A stretch of 64,000 nt of DNA from Erythrobacter aureus (GTDB lineage Bacteria; Pseudomonadota; Alphaproteobacteria; Sphingomonadales; Sphingomonadaceae). The position numbers and the translations under genes are program-made. This document shows, one piece after another, positions 34,433 to 44,079 of the stretch. Each line of letters begins with the position of its first letter. The first letter of the stretch is position 1. The stretch lies in the NCBI RefSeq assembly GCF_003355455.1, contig NZ_CP031358.1:343976-407975 (forward strand). The letters run 5' to 3'. The notes beneath the pieces were generated by a model. The model made no database searches. It was not told where the DNA came from and saw nothing but the letters and a program-made list of their open reading frames with translations.

Positions 34433-34556
34433 AGCGCAGAATTCTAGGCGTTGGGCTGTCCAGCAAAATTTTTGCAGGCCAAAAACATTGTAGAGGATTT
34501 TTCCGATTATTTTTCCAGAAACGGGAAAAAAGTTCCCGAGAAATGGAAAAATATCC

Positions 34557-35543
34557 TCACGCAGCTCGCGTTGATTCGGAAAACTTGTCGGGCTGGATGT
34601 GCGAGGAGATGTAGCCGTTGAGCCATTTGCGATGCGCGGTCGCTGCGCACCCAGTGCTCTGGATTTGGTTCGTGGCCTTTCGGGAGCCGATCTGTGCCTT
34701 CAGGAGCGTCTCTGCGCGGCTTGGGCTTAGTCCGCCGCCGAGGAAACGAACGGCATCGCCCGGTCCCAGATGGTGGCCCAGATACGCAGCTCGAGCGAAT
34801 TCGGATGGGGTGTCGCCCACGCGAATCCCCGAACGACGAAGATGATCGATATTCCCTCGGGCGTAGTCCGCAGTGGTGTTGATTGACGCTTCGGGATCGT
34901 AGCGCAGGGAGAGAAGCGCACTGCGGTTCGCTCGCGTGACCTCGCCCTTGGCATTGAGCCATCCTTTGGACTGGGCATGTTCATTCAGCCAGGTTCCGGG
35001 GCGCTCCGCCATATCAACCCATGTTCCAGATAGGAACTGGCCGAGACCAGCGGCGCTGGAGCGAGGATTCCGCGAGTGAGGGTTCCATGCGCCATCAGGC
35101 CGCTTCGCGGCTTCTGCGTCGACGATGGCAGCCAGGGCAGGGGAAGGGATGCCGCTTCGCTGTGCAGCCCGTTCGAGTGCAGGGGCATGAATCGCGTTGG
35201 GGCCAAGCCCGCCAACCTTGGCGTCGATATCGTCAGCCGGCGCAATCGGTGCCTGCGGCTGGATTGCTGGAATGACGGAGGGCGTGTCGCACATACCCGC
35301 GACGGGGATATGGGGACCGTGGAACATCCCTGCAGGCGAGGCAGGTCGCCCGAGTGAAGGGAGCATTCCCGCAAGCGACGACTGGCGGCCGAATGGGTCC
35401 ATGCCCTTCTTGTGGTCGTCATCGTCACGGGAGCCGCCGATAGCAGCTTCCCAAAGCTTGTCGTTTATCTCGGATTTTGCCTGGGAATAGATGACTTGCG
35501 CGCGAGCTTCAGGGCTCAGACGGTTGAATTCGATGCCGGACAT
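34557..35543 (-). CDS. Lysozyme/transglycosylase-like flagellar peptidoglycan hydrolase
   Basis: The 328-residue product has a Pro/Gly-rich N-terminal half and a lysozyme-like domain at about residues 128-240 (IVDAEAAK with a candidate catalytic Glu, HSRNPRSSAAGLGQFLSGTWVDMA, RYDPEASINTTADYARGN), matching lytic transglycosylase/muramidase folds that open the cell wall for rod or pilus assembly. It starts on the last base of the fliJ stop (TGATG overlap) and so belongs to the flbT-fliI-fliJ operon. It may replace the FlgJ muramidase domain. No signal peptide is seen, so export would need the flagellar apparatus. Confidence 0.72.
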   Translation of the reverse strand: MSGIEFNRLSPEARAQVIYSQAKSEINDKLWEAAIGGSRDDDDHKKGMDPFGRQSSLAGMLPSLGRPASPAGMFHGPHIPVAGMCDTPSVIPAIQPQAPIAPADDIDAKVGGLGPNAIHAPALERAAQRSGIPSPALAAIVDAEAAKRPDGAWNPHSRNPRSSAAGLGQFLSGTWVDMAERPGTWLNEHAQSKGWLNAKGEVTRANRSALLSLRYDPEASINTTADYARGNIDHLRRSGIRVGDTPSEFARAAYLGHHLGPGDAVRFLGGGLSPSRAETLLKAQIGSRKATNQIQSTGCAATAHRKWLNGYISSHIQPDKFSESTRAA

Positions 35544-35986
35544 CAGCGAGCTCCCGCAGCAGCGCGGCGATCGACGCTGATCTGACGAGCAAAGCGAGCA
35601 GAACCGATCTCGTCTGCATCCATCTGCTCTTCGCGCTTATGGGCGCGGACGGCGTCGGAGCGATAGCGCTCGGCGGCGGTTTCGACTGCGCGAAGAGATC
35701 CGTAGCGTTCAGCAGCATGGCCCCGAAGATCTTCGACGCGCTTCATGGATTCAGCGCGTTGTTCGGAGATGCTCTTGCGCTCAGCGGCCTTGCGCCGAAT
35801 GAAGGTGTGACGGGGGAAGAGTGCATCCATCTCTGAGGAGGTGGACTGGCATCCCATTTCAGCTTCGAGCTTGCGGTCAGCGGCTTCCAGCTCGCTGAGA
35901 CGAGCATTCTCAGCGCCGATCTGGACGCGGACTTCGTCGAGTTCGTGCTGCTTTACGCGCACAACCGGATCGTACGGGGTCTTCAT
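35543..35986 (-). CDS. fliJ: FliJ-like flagellar export chaperone/stalk protein
   Basis: The 147-residue product is a charged coiled coil throughout (KQHELDEVRVQIGAENARLSELEAADRKLEAEM, then a second long heptad region), the size and form of FliJ, the stalk that links the FliI ATPase to the export gate. It overlaps the end of fliI by 4 bases, its usual position. Sequence identity within the FliJ family is always low, so the call rests on length, coiled-coil pattern and neighbours. Confidence 0.78.
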   Translation of the reverse strand: MKTPYDPVVRVKQHELDEVRVQIGAENARLSELEAADRKLEAEMGCQSTSSEMDALFPRHTFIRRKAAERKSISEQRAESMKRVEDLRGHAAERYGSLRAVETAAERYRSDAVRAHKREEQMDADEIGSARFARQISVDRRAAAGAR

Positions 35987-37308
35987 TCAGGTGTCTCCAT
36001 GAGAGCGGCAAGCTGAGCGAAGTCAGATTTCGTTTCGCCGCGGTCACGCTTGGTCTGCTTGAGAAGTTCTTCGATGGCTGGAGCGATGCGCACGGCGCGA
36101 TCAACTGCCGGGTCCGACCCGTCCTTGTAGGCTCCGAGGCGAACGAGTTCTTCCATGTCCGTGTAAGTCGAGAGAAGAGCGCTGGCAGCGAGCCTTACCG
36201 CGTTCTCTTCCTCGCTGTGGCATTCGGGAAGCATGCGAGAGACGGACTTGAGCAAGTCGATCGCAGGGAAGCGCCCGCGCTCGCCGATCTTTCGAGACAG
36301 GACGATGTGACCGTCGAGAATGCCTCGGACGGCATCTGCAATAGGCTCGTCGTGATCGTCTCCATCAACGAGCACGCTGAAAATACCTGTGATCGAGCCT
36401 TGTCCCGGGCCGCCTGGGCCAGCGCGTTCCAGTAGGCGGGGAAGCTCGGCGAAGACTGTGGGAGTGTATCCCTTGGTGGCCGGCGGTTCGCCATTGGCGA
36501 GACCAATCTCGCGCTGAGCCATAGCGAAGCGCGTTACCGAGTCCATCATGCAGAGGACGTGCTTGCCCTCGTCGCGGAAGTGCTCGGAGATAGCCATTGT
36601 TGTCCATGCTGCCTGGCGGCGCATAAGGGCAGGGGAATCGGAAGTCGCGACGACGACAACGCTTCGAGCCAAGCCTTCGGGCCCGAGGTTATCTTCGATG
36701 AACTCCTGAACCTCGCGACCTCGCTCACCAATCAGGCCGATGACGGCAACGTCACAATCCGTCCAGCGTGTCAGCATGGACATCAGGGTAGATTTGCCAA
36801 CGCCAGAACCGGCGAAGAGACCGAGCCTCTGGCCTTTGCACAGAGGGGCGAAGATATCGAGCGCACGCACTCCCGTTTCGACCCTGGGGCCGACGCGGCT
36901 GCGAGTAACGGCCGCAGGTGGCTCACCCTTGATCGGGCAAGCCTCTTGGCCAATGGACAGAGGACCTTTCCCATCAATCGGGCGTCCGAGGCCATCGACA
37001 ACGCGGCCAAGCCAGCCGCGCGAAGGGCGCAGAACCGATTGACCCATTGCCAAATGAGCAAGAGCGCCAGAGGCTACTCCTCTGGGATCACTGAAAGGCA
37101 GGCAGTGAGCTACGTCACGGTCCAGGCCGGTGACTTCTGCCTCAACTGGCCCGTCCGCAGCCTCGATGGTGACCTGCGAGCCTATGCGCGCAGAACCTAG
37201 CAGGCCCTCAACCTCAATAAGCGCACCGCGCACGGCGGCGACCTTACCGAAGTGCCGGTCGGGACTGATCGCGCCGATAGCGCGAGCCGCGGAAGTGAGG
37301 GTCTGCAT
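35983..37308 (-). CDS. fliI: Flagellum-specific ATPase FliI
   Basis: The ATPase of the flagellar type III export apparatus. The 441-residue product has Walker A GLFAGSGVGKSTLM, the segment VIGLIGERGREVQEFIEDNLG, Walker B HVLCMMDSVTRFAMAQREIGLA and the signature ATKGYTPTVFAELPRLLERAG. It is followed by the FliJ-like and muramidase-like genes and preceded 7 bases upstream by flbT, forming one operon transcribed from the TATAAT element at 37750. Confidence 0.96.
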   Translation of the reverse strand: MQTLTSAARAIGAISPDRHFGKVAAVRGALIEVEGLLGSARIGSQVTIEAADGPVEAEVTGLDRDVAHCLPFSDPRGVASGALAHLAMGQSVLRPSRGWLGRVVDGLGRPIDGKGPLSIGQEACPIKGEPPAAVTRSRVGPRVETGVRALDIFAPLCKGQRLGLFAGSGVGKSTLMSMLTRWTDCDVAVIGLIGERGREVQEFIEDNLGPEGLARSVVVVATSDSPALMRRQAAWTTMAISEHFRDEGKHVLCMMDSVTRFAMAQREIGLANGEPPATKGYTPTVFAELPRLLERAGPGGPGQGSITGIFSVLVDGDDHDEPIADAVRGILDGHIVLSRKIGERGRFPAIDLLKSVSRMLPECHSEEENAVRLAASALLSTYTDMEELVRLGAYKDGSDPAVDRAVRIAPAIEELLKQTKRDRGETKSDFAQLAALMETPE

Positions 37309-37315
37309 GGAAGGC

Positions 37316-37720
37316 TTAGTCGGCGTCGGCCGGAGCGGCGCGATTCATCGCTTCGGCTTCGTAGTCGATGAGCTGGCGGCACTCGGTGAGAGCCTTGTAG
37401 AAGTCGGAAATGGCAAGGGCCTTGCCGATCTCGATGAGATTGACCTGGGGCTCGCCCGACTGGAAGATGCCCATCAGCGGCTGGTAGAGATCGAGGATGG
37501 AATCCTGATGCTGCTCGCGATTTTCCGGATCGAGGTAGGCCATCATGCAGGCGAAGTAGAGCCGCTTGGTCGGCGTATTCGCTTCCTCGGGCTCCATGAT
37601 GTCCTTGCCGCGCAGGATGGTGCAGCGGTTCTCGACCATTAGGGTCGATTTCCCAGCGGAGCGGATGATCGCTCCGTTGATGATGATCTTTTCCTGATCC
37701 TTGAGAGAGATGCGTAGCAT
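37316..37720 (-). CDS. flbT: Flagellin mRNA regulator FlbT
   Basis: FlbT in alphaproteobacteria binds the 5' leader of flagellin mRNA and limits its translation until the hook is complete. The 134-residue product has the family features: LKDQEKIIINGAIIRSA near the start, VENRCTILRGKDIMEPEEANTPTKRLYFACMMAYLD and a helical C-terminus. It is first in the flbT-fliI-fliJ-muramidase operon, 29 bases after a TATAAT element. FlaF, its usual neighbour, is not seen here. Confidence 0.92.
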   Translation of the reverse strand: MLRISLKDQEKIIINGAIIRSAGKSTLMVENRCTILRGKDIMEPEEANTPTKRLYFACMMAYLDPENREQHQDSILDLYQPLMGIFQSGEPQVNLIEIGKALAISDFYKALTECRQLIDYEAEAMNRAAPADAD

Positions 37721-37749
37721 TTGGTGATCCCTGGTTGTTGTGTGCTCTC

Positions 37750-37755
37750 ATTATA
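37750..37755 (-). promoter_or_regulatory. TATAAT-type flagellar promoter, flbT operon
   Basis: On the minus strand TCCTATAATGAGAGC places a perfect TATAAT 29 bases before the flbT start. No good -35 box is seen at the usual 17-bp distance. Confidence 0.65.
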
Positions 37756-37831
37756 GGAGGCCGAAAGGCCGCCTCAGACGGATTTAGGAAAAAAATTTCC
37801 CCAAATTGAAAATCCTTCCCCTTCAACCCTC

Positions 37832-37837
37832 TACAAT
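37832..37837 (+). promoter_or_regulatory. Possible TACAAT promoter for flgE
   Basis: CCCTCTACAATTGATG places TACAAT 49 bases before the flgE GTG. The CCTCTA-AAT context resembles the fliK element (CCCTCTATAATGC). A GG-N10-GC pattern at 37848-37861 could be read as a sigma-54 site but lacks the TGGCA and TTGC contexts. Confidence 0.45.
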
Positions 37838-37886
37838 TGATGTTTTGGGAATGGCGTGTGCCACCCGTGAAGCAGGAGAAAACTAC

Positions 37887-39191
37887 GTGAGCCTCAATTC
37901 AGCTCTCAATGCCGGCGTGTCCGGCCTCATGGCCCACTCCAGTGCAATGGCAGTGGTGGCAGATAACATCAGCAACGTCAGCACGGTCGGCTACAAGGGC
38001 GCCGAAGCAGACTTCAGCTCGATGGTCACCGATGGCGGCGTTGCCGGCAGCTATGCGGCAGGCGGCGTTCGCTCGGCTCCGCGCATGACCATCTCGAAGC
38101 AGGGCATGCTCCAGGTCGGCACCAGCCAGACAGATCTCGGCATCAACGGAAACGGTTTCTTCGTCACGCGTTCGGGCACCGACGCGGACGCACCGGTCAG
38201 CTTCACCCGCGCCGGCGCCTTCCGCCCCGATGAAGACGGGAACCTGCGCAACACCGGCGGCTACTACCTTCAGGGCTGGGCACTCGATGACAACGGCGAG
38301 TTCCTCAACACCGGCGGCACGAACAGCCTCGAAACGGTCAATATCACTGGCCTCTCGGGAACGGCCAGTGCAACCACCTTCCTCAACGCGAAAATCAATC
38401 TCCAGTCGACCACGCCGTATCACGGCGGCGCTCCGTATGTGGTCGGCGACCTGGCGAATGGCGTGAAGGAGCCGCAGTTCTCGCGGACCTTCGAAGTATA
38501 TGACGAGCAGGGCAATGCCCACCAGCTGACGATGGGCTTCGTGAAGACCAGCGCGAACATGTGGCAGATGGAAGTCTACGGCGATCCCGCGGAAATCAAC
38601 GGCTCGGCGGACGGTCTGCTGAAGAGCGGGCAGGTGATCTTCAATCCGGACGGCTCGCTCGACGTTGCAAGTTCGGATCCAGCGCTGTTCACGCCGATCA
38701 ATCTGACCTGGGCCAACGGGGCGGGTTCCGAACCGATCTCGTTGGGCCTCGGCTCGCAGGACATGACGGACGGTCTCACTTCGTACGCGAGCGCTTCGGG
38801 TCTGATTTCGTCCGACAGCGATGGCGGCCTTCTCGGCAATCTCTCGTCGGTGGAAGTGAGCGAGGACGGCATCGTCAGCGCGATCTTCGAAGACGGCACC
38901 GCGAAGGCGATCTACCAGCTGCCGGTTGCGACCTTCGTCAATCCGGACGGCCTCGAACCGCTGAACGGCAATGCCTATGCCCTTTCGAAGGATTCGGGCT
39001 TTGCGGCGATCAATCGTCCGGGCGAACTCGGCGGCGGCAGCATCGCGGCTGGTACGCTCGAAGCTTCGAACGTCGATCTCGCAACCGAATTCACCAACAT
39101 GATCAAGTTCCAGCGCGCTTACGGCGCGTCCTCGAAGATCATCACGACGGTCGACGAGATGATGCAGGAAACGAGCAACATGAAGCGCTAA
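37887..39191 (+). CDS. flgE: Flagellar hook protein FlgE
   Basis: Forms the hook outside the outer membrane. The 434-residue product starts at GTG 37887 (reading MSLNSALNAGVSGLMAHS), preceded by AGGAG; upstream codons lack protein-like features. The N-terminal rod-type motif (ADNISNVSTVGYKGAEADF) and the C-terminal motif (LEASNVDLATEFTNMIKFQRAYGASSKIITTVDEMMQE) are intact, with FlgE central domains between. First gene of flgE-flgK-flgL, divergent from flbT. Confidence 0.95.
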   Translation: MSLNSALNAGVSGLMAHSSAMAVVADNISNVSTVGYKGAEADFSSMVTDGGVAGSYAAGGVRSAPRMTISKQGMLQVGTSQTDLGINGNGFFVTRSGTDADAPVSFTRAGAFRPDEDGNLRNTGGYYLQGWALDDNGEFLNTGGTNSLETVNITGLSGTASATTFLNAKINLQSTTPYHGGAPYVVGDLANGVKEPQFSRTFEVYDEQGNAHQLTMGFVKTSANMWQMEVYGDPAEINGSADGLLKSGQVIFNPDGSLDVASSDPALFTPINLTWANGAGSEPISLGLGSQDMTDGLTSYASASGLISSDSDGGLLGNLSSVEVSEDGIVSAIFEDGTAKAIYQLPVATFVNPDGLEPLNGNAYALSKDSGFAAINRPGELGGGSIAAGTLEASNVDLATEFTNMIKFQRAYGASSKIITTVDEMMQETSNMKR

Positions 39192-39219
39192 GCGCATCCT
39201 CCGGTAGGACAGTGACCTG

Positions 39220-41316
39220 ATGTCTCTGAGTGAAATTATGAATGTCGCGAAGTCCGGCTTGAGCGCTGCTCAGGCCGGACTGCGGGCCAATGCGAACAAC
39301 ATCGCCAATGTCGGTACCGAGGGCTATGCCCGTGAAAGGGTCGACCAGTATAGCGATGTAACCGCAGGTCGTGGGACCGGCGTGCGAGTGGGAGAATCCT
39401 CTCGCGTTGCTGACCGGTTCCTTGAGCAATCAGTGTATCTGCGCTCAGGCGATATTGGCCGCGCAGATGTGACCGCCAGCTATCTCGACCGGATGCAGGC
39501 TTTGCTCGGAGAACCAGGCGCACCTTCGGGTCTTCCGGCGCGACTGGACTCGATCACCGCTTCGGCGATTGAGATGACCGGTGCACAGCGGTCTCCGCAG
39601 CTTGCCGCAAATTTCATTGCTGACGTCGATGGCGCTGTTCGAACAATGCAGCAGATCGGCAGCGATCTCGATATTCTCCGAGGCAACGTCGAAGCGGAAG
39701 TCGGGGAGACTGTCGATCAAATCAACAGCCTCCTGAAGCGAATTCACACGCTGAACGACGAAGTCGCACGGCAGCAGGCTCTCGGCCGCAGCTCAGCGGG
39801 CAGTGAAGGCCAGCGGATGTCGGCCATAGAAGAGCTTAGCGGGCTGGTTAAGATCACGACGCGCGAGCAGCCCAGCGGGAAGATCAATATCGATGCTGCG
39901 AATGGTGCGGCATTGGTGGACGGTCGCCTTCGCGAGCTTTCCTATCCGGTGAATGGGGATGCGGCGGCACAGCCGACATATCCCGCTATCGAAATCCGTT
40001 TTGCGGGTGAAGACGGGGCTACAGGACCGGCAACTGGCGAAAGGCTCGATACTGCTGCTGTGGGTGGCAAACTCGGCGGCTTGCTCGAGCTGCGGGACGG
40101 AACCATCCCCGAATACGAAGATGTTCTCGGCAACCTATTCTCGGGCCTGGCAGAGACGGTGAATGCTGTTTCGAACATGGGCACGGCATTCCCAGCTCCC
40201 AACACGATTGAGGGCAGGCCCACCGGTCTGGTGGGTTCGGATCGACTGGGCTTTACAGGCAATGCGTCTGTTGCGGTGCTCGAAGCGGATGGGTCTTTGG
40301 TCGCACGGGCTGACATCGATTTCGATGCGCTCGGTCCTGCCGCAACCGTCGATGATGCCATTGCAGCCATCAATGCTGGGCTTGGGGGTGCGGGTACTGC
40401 CAGCCTGGTAGATGGAAGTCTCGTCATCTCTGCGGCGAATGCCACAGATGGGATTTCAATCGGCCAAGGCGAGCCGGGCAGCAGCCGGTCCGGAAGTGGG
40501 TTCTCCCACTTTTTCGGGATGAACGATGTGATCCGGAGTGAGACCTCGTCGCTGACGCCGTCTGGATTTACGGCAGCCGATCCTCATGGCTTCGGGCCGG
40601 GCGAGACTGTCAGCCTCGAACTGCGGGATACGTCCGGACGTCTTCTAGGGAAGACTGTTCTCGACGGCTCGGGCGGCCCGACGTTCGGCGACTTGGTCAA
40701 TGATCTGAACGCGAGTCCGATGGGAGCGTTCGGCAATTTCTCGATCGGTCCTCGTGGGCGAATTTTCTTCGCTGGCAATCAGGGTTTTATAGGCGCGAGC
40801 GTTTCAATCCCGGCGGATACGACTGATCGGTTCGGAACTGGAGTGACGTTCTCGTCGGTATCCGGCCTGAATGGCAAGAACAGTGGTCTGGCAGACGCGG
40901 GAGTCCGCGATGATCTGACCGCCAATGCGAGCAGGCTTCCGCTTGCTGTTCTTTGGGATACCACGACGGTTGGCGCTCGCGCCATCGGCAGTGGCGACAC
41001 CAAAATCGCGAATATGATGGTCGAGAGGCTGGGCGACGATATCGACTTCGGCAAGGCCGGAGTATCGCAACTGGATCGTTTTTCGGCCTTGGCCATGGGC
41101 GCTGCGGGCGCCGATGCTGCTCAGGCGAAGGACGTGCTCGCGGAGGCGTCAGCCCGTCGCGACGATGCCGTGAACCGGCGCGATAGTTTCGCCGGCGTCA
41201 ATCTGGACGAAGAGCTCTCGCAGATGGTGGTTCTCCAGAACAGCTATTCGGCGTCGGCGCGTGTGCTGACGACCGCGACGAAGATGTACGACACGCTTCT
41301 CGATATGGTCCGCTGA
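39220..41316 (+). CDS. flgK: Hook-associated protein FlgK (HAP1)
   Basis: Joins the hook to the filament. The 698-residue product has the N-terminal motif GLSAAQAGLRANANNIANVGTEGYARERV and the C-terminal NLDEELSQMVVLQNSYSASARVLTTATKMYDTLLDM. It is longer than the enterobacterial protein (about 550 residues), with the extra length in the central Gly/Ala-rich surface region (about 300-500). It lies 28 bases after flgE and 11 before flgL. Confidence 0.95.
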   Translation: MSLSEIMNVAKSGLSAAQAGLRANANNIANVGTEGYARERVDQYSDVTAGRGTGVRVGESSRVADRFLEQSVYLRSGDIGRADVTASYLDRMQALLGEPGAPSGLPARLDSITASAIEMTGAQRSPQLAANFIADVDGAVRTMQQIGSDLDILRGNVEAEVGETVDQINSLLKRIHTLNDEVARQQALGRSSAGSEGQRMSAIEELSGLVKITTREQPSGKINIDAANGAALVDGRLRELSYPVNGDAAAQPTYPAIEIRFAGEDGATGPATGERLDTAAVGGKLGGLLELRDGTIPEYEDVLGNLFSGLAETVNAVSNMGTAFPAPNTIEGRPTGLVGSDRLGFTGNASVAVLEADGSLVARADIDFDALGPAATVDDAIAAINAGLGGAGTASLVDGSLVISAANATDGISIGQGEPGSSRSGSGFSHFFGMNDVIRSETSSLTPSGFTAADPHGFGPGETVSLELRDTSGRLLGKTVLDGSGGPTFGDLVNDLNASPMGAFGNFSIGPRGRIFFAGNQGFIGASVSIPADTTDRFGTGVTFSSVSGLNGKNSGLADAGVRDDLTANASRLPLAVLWDTTTVGARAIGSGDTKIANMMVERLGDDIDFGKAGVSQLDRFSALAMGAAGADAAQAKDVLAEASARRDDAVNRRDSFAGVNLDEELSQMVVLQNSYSASARVLTTATKMYDTLLDMVR

Positions 41317-41327
41317 AAGGTATTGAA

Positions 41328-42236
41328 ATGGACAGGATAGCAACAATCCCGCTGCAACGGATCATGACGGATGGAATCCAGAGGTCGCAGTCGAGACTGG
41401 GTGAAACCCAGCAAGATCTGGCTACGGGCCGGCGTGTTCACTCCTATGCAGATCTTGGGTCGAATGCAGTTCGTTCGATCTCGGCTCATTCGATGCTTTC
41501 GCGCCACAAGGCGGAAATGCAGGTGTCGAAGCATGTCGAAACGACGCTGGGTCTTTACGACACCCATCTGACGAACATGGACAACCAGCTGACCGAGATG
41601 CGCACGCAGATGCTTACCGCGCTCGGGAATGAAGATGGGACCGGTCTGCAGGAGGCATTCGAAGGCGCATTTGAGCGTTTCCGCGATAGCCTGAATGCCG
41701 ACGAGGGAGGCGTCTATCTCTTCGGCGGGTCAAGCTCAGAGGTGAAGCCCTTCATGCCGAAGGATTTCCAGGCGGCTCAGTGGAATCCGACCGTGAATGC
41801 GTTCCGCAGCGATGGAAACCAGGCAAAGGCAACGATTGGTGAAAACCACACCATGACGTTCGGGATCGGGGCGCGGGAAGCTGGCGAGCAGATCTACGAC
41901 GCTTTCAGGACGCTTTCGCAAGCTGCCCCGTTCAAGGATGGCGAGATGACCTGGGGGAACAAGACTGCGATCAGAACGGCTTTGGAGCAGCTCGACGATG
42001 GTCTGGGCAAACTCCGCAACGTGAATGGCGAGAACGGCCGAAAGATGGCGAAGCTCGATGCGATCACGGAGGCGGCTGAAAAGCGTTCGCTGGTATTTGA
42101 GCGCATTATCTCGGAAAGCGAGGACGCCGACCTCGGCAAGGTCGCGACCGATCTTGCGAAGCATCAGGCTTCGCTCCAGGCAAGCTATTCGGTTTTTGCT
42201 CGCCTCTCGTCATTGAGCCTGACGAATTATCTCTGA
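41328..42236 (+). CDS. flgL: Hook-associated protein FlgL (HAP3)
   Basis: Second hook-filament junction protein. The 302-residue product resembles flagellin at its ends: MDRIATIPLQRIMTDGIQRSQSRLGETQQDLATGRRVHSYADLG at the start and a helical C-terminus (LAKHQASLQASYSVFARLSSLSLTNYL). Length fits the family. Translated with flgK; the RBS GAAAGG precedes the ATG. It is followed by a perfect hairpin facing the convergent TPR gene. Confidence 0.93.
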   Translation: MDRIATIPLQRIMTDGIQRSQSRLGETQQDLATGRRVHSYADLGSNAVRSISAHSMLSRHKAEMQVSKHVETTLGLYDTHLTNMDNQLTEMRTQMLTALGNEDGTGLQEAFEGAFERFRDSLNADEGGVYLFGGSSSEVKPFMPKDFQAAQWNPTVNAFRSDGNQAKATIGENHTMTFGIGAREAGEQIYDAFRTLSQAAPFKDGEMTWGNKTAIRTALEQLDDGLGKLRNVNGENGRKMAKLDAITEAAEKRSLVFERIISESEDADLGKVATDLAKHQASLQASYSVFARLSSLSLTNYL

Positions 42237-42242
42237 TTTTTA

Positions 42243-42264
42243 GCCGAGGGCGATAGCCCTCGGC
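42243..42264. terminator. Hairpin between convergent flgL and TPR gene
   Basis: A perfect 9-bp stem (GCCGAGGGC with GCCCTCGGC) and loop GATA lies between the two stops. It has no long T run on either side, so it is a weak terminator or an RNA-stabilising hairpin. Confidence 0.5.
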
Positions 42265-42291
42265 AATTTCTCGACAATCGAAAGAGGCAGC

Positions 42292-44079
42292 TCAGCTGCT
42301 TGCTTTGCGGGCAACGACTGGGTCGGTTGCTATGAGGTCTGCGAGATCGCCAGCCGGACTGGCTGTGGGGATCGAAGCCATTGCCTCTGCAACTGCATTG
42401 GGCTTGAGGTCCGATACAGGACTTGTGAGCAGGTCGAATGCTGGTGCGGTCGAGGCATTCTTGAAGCTCGCCTGGTAGCGGGCGCGAAGCTTGCCCAAAT
42501 CCTCCTCGCGGCCGAGCATCGCCAGTGAAACGGCGTGTCGGAGGACGAGGGTCTGGTCGATCGCGCTAAGTGTTTTGGCCTTGGGGAGGGCGATGACGCC
42601 GTCGTCAGCCAGGGCCTTCCAGTTGCGCCTCCGCCATTCGATTTCTGAACGGATACCCTCGCTGCTCGGCACGTCCTCGAGGGCAGCAAGGGCCTCTTCG
42701 GTTTTGCCGAGATGGTTGAGAGCAACGGCCTCGACACGCCTGCGCGCCCAGCGCGTTTCGTTGGGGTAGACATTTCGTCCTGTGGCGCGGATCGCTTCCA
42801 GCGCCTGGTCGGGATTTCCTGCGAGAATGTAGAGGCGGGCTACTCGGACCGAAGTGGGCCCTTGGGCCTCATCCTTTAGCCGGGTTGTCAGCTGATAATT
42901 GAGGAGCTCAGCAGCGCGCTTGTAGAGCCGGGCAGTCTGGAGCCTGTCTGCCAGCTGATTGACCATGAGGTCGCCGGTGGCGCCGGCCGGAGCGAGATCT
43001 CGATAGTCCCAGAACAGACCAGCCGCTTCGGGAAGGGGAGTGTCGCTTTCGGGATCGAGAGCTTCTGATAAGCGGCGCTGCAGAGAGGTGAGTATCTCTG
43101 CGCCGCCTCCAGCTTCAGGGAAGTAGCGCAGGATTGTCGCGCCAGCTTCGAGGGACGCGTGGTCGTCGCTGATATCGCCGGCGAGCTTGTATCGGAGCCG
43201 GAGAGCGCGCTCTTCCAGTTCTCCACCGCGCCAGCCGAAGCTGATCTGGTCAAGCTTTTCGAGTAGCTGCTGCGGAGTTCCACGCTTTTGGTCTGCACGC
43301 CATTCAAGCATGGTGAGCTCTGCATTTGCGGTCTGCAGTGGGCTGCCGTTGTCAGCAACGCGCTTCAGGCGCAGTCTAGCCTCCTGCTCTTGTCCGAGAT
43401 CGAGGTGCGCCTGGCCGCGGAGCAGGTTGGCGGCAGGATCCGAATCTGGAAGAGAATTGACAAGCTTGAGGGCCTTGGCTGGTTTATCGGAGATCAGCGC
43501 TGCCTTGGCTATGGCGTGAAGGAATGGAGTTCGGTCCTTTGCTGAGCGGTCGCTCACGGCCGTTTTGGCGCATCCCCACTGGATGAGCGCATCGCTTGCG
43601 AAGCCAGCCTCGCCCAAAGCCCTCATGCGCCATGCGCAAGCTTCTGGGTTTCGGATGAGGCTCTCACCGGAGAGGGCTTTGAGAGCCTCAGAGGTCCGAC
43701 CCAGCCCGGTGAGAGAGGCGCCTATGGCGAGCTGATATGCAGGAACGAGCTCGAGATCAGGATCGTCCTGCCCCATTACGGTCAGGACGCCGAGGGCTTC
43801 GGAGAACTCCTCGCGGCCGACAAGGCTGCTGGCATAAACCCAGCGTGCGGCCTGACGGTTCTGGGCGTTGCTTTTCGAGATTGAGGCTAAGGCCTCATAG
43901 TAATCCGTTTTGGCCCATGCATCGCCACCGTCGATCATGGGGGCGTTTGCAAGTGACGCGCTGAAGCCGGGCAGTGCAACCGGCGGGGCTTCCGTCGGAG
44001 GTGTATCGGTTGCGTAAGCAGCGGAGGCGAGCAGAAGGCCAGAAATGGCGGTTAGTCTTGTGCGATACATGGCGATCAT
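42292..44079 (-). CDS. Periplasmic TPR-like protein of the flagellar cluster
   Basis: The 595-residue product has a signal peptide (MYRTRLTAISGLLLASAAYA) and is otherwise all helical with repeated pairs of about 34 residues, for example YYEALASISKSNAQNRQAARWVYASSLVGREEFSEALGVL and VAALNHLGKTEEALAALEDV patterns, typical of tetratricopeptide repeats. Such proteins assist assembly of periplasmic complexes. It overlaps the small membrane protein gene upstream by 4 bases, and that pair is driven from the CTATTATAG site, so it belongs to the flagellar regulon. A specific partner is unknown. Confidence 0.75.
   Translation of the reverse strand: MIAMYRTRLTAISGLLLASAAYATDTPPTEAPPVALPGFSASLANAPMIDGGDAWAKTDYYEALASISKSNAQNRQAARWVYASSLVGREEFSEALGVLTVMGQDDPDLELVPAYQLAIGASLTGLGRTSEALKALSGESLIRNPEACAWRMRALGEAGFASDALIQWGCAKTAVSDRSAKDRTPFLHAIAKAALISDKPAKALKLVNSLPDSDPAANLLRGQAHLDLGQEQEARLRLKRVADNGSPLQTANAELTMLEWRADQKRGTPQQLLEKLDQISFGWRGGELEERALRLRYKLAGDISDDHASLEAGATILRYFPEAGGGAEILTSLQRRLSEALDPESDTPLPEAAGLFWDYRDLAPAGATGDLMVNQLADRLQTARLYKRAAELLNYQLTTRLKDEAQGPTSVRVARLYILAGNPDQALEAIRATGRNVYPNETRWARRRVEAVALNHLGKTEEALAALEDVPSSEGIRSEIEWRRRNWKALADDGVIALPKAKTLSAIDQTLVLRHAVSLAMLGREEDLGKLRARYQASFKNASTAPAFDLLTSPVSDLKPNAVAEAMASIPTASPAGDLADLIATDPVVARKASS

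Noticed and set aside
37848..37861. GG-N10-GC pattern upstream of flgE as a sigma-54 promoter
   Set aside because: It lacks the TGGCA and TTGC contexts, is unique in the window, and the local FlbD homologue looks unable to activate sigma-54.
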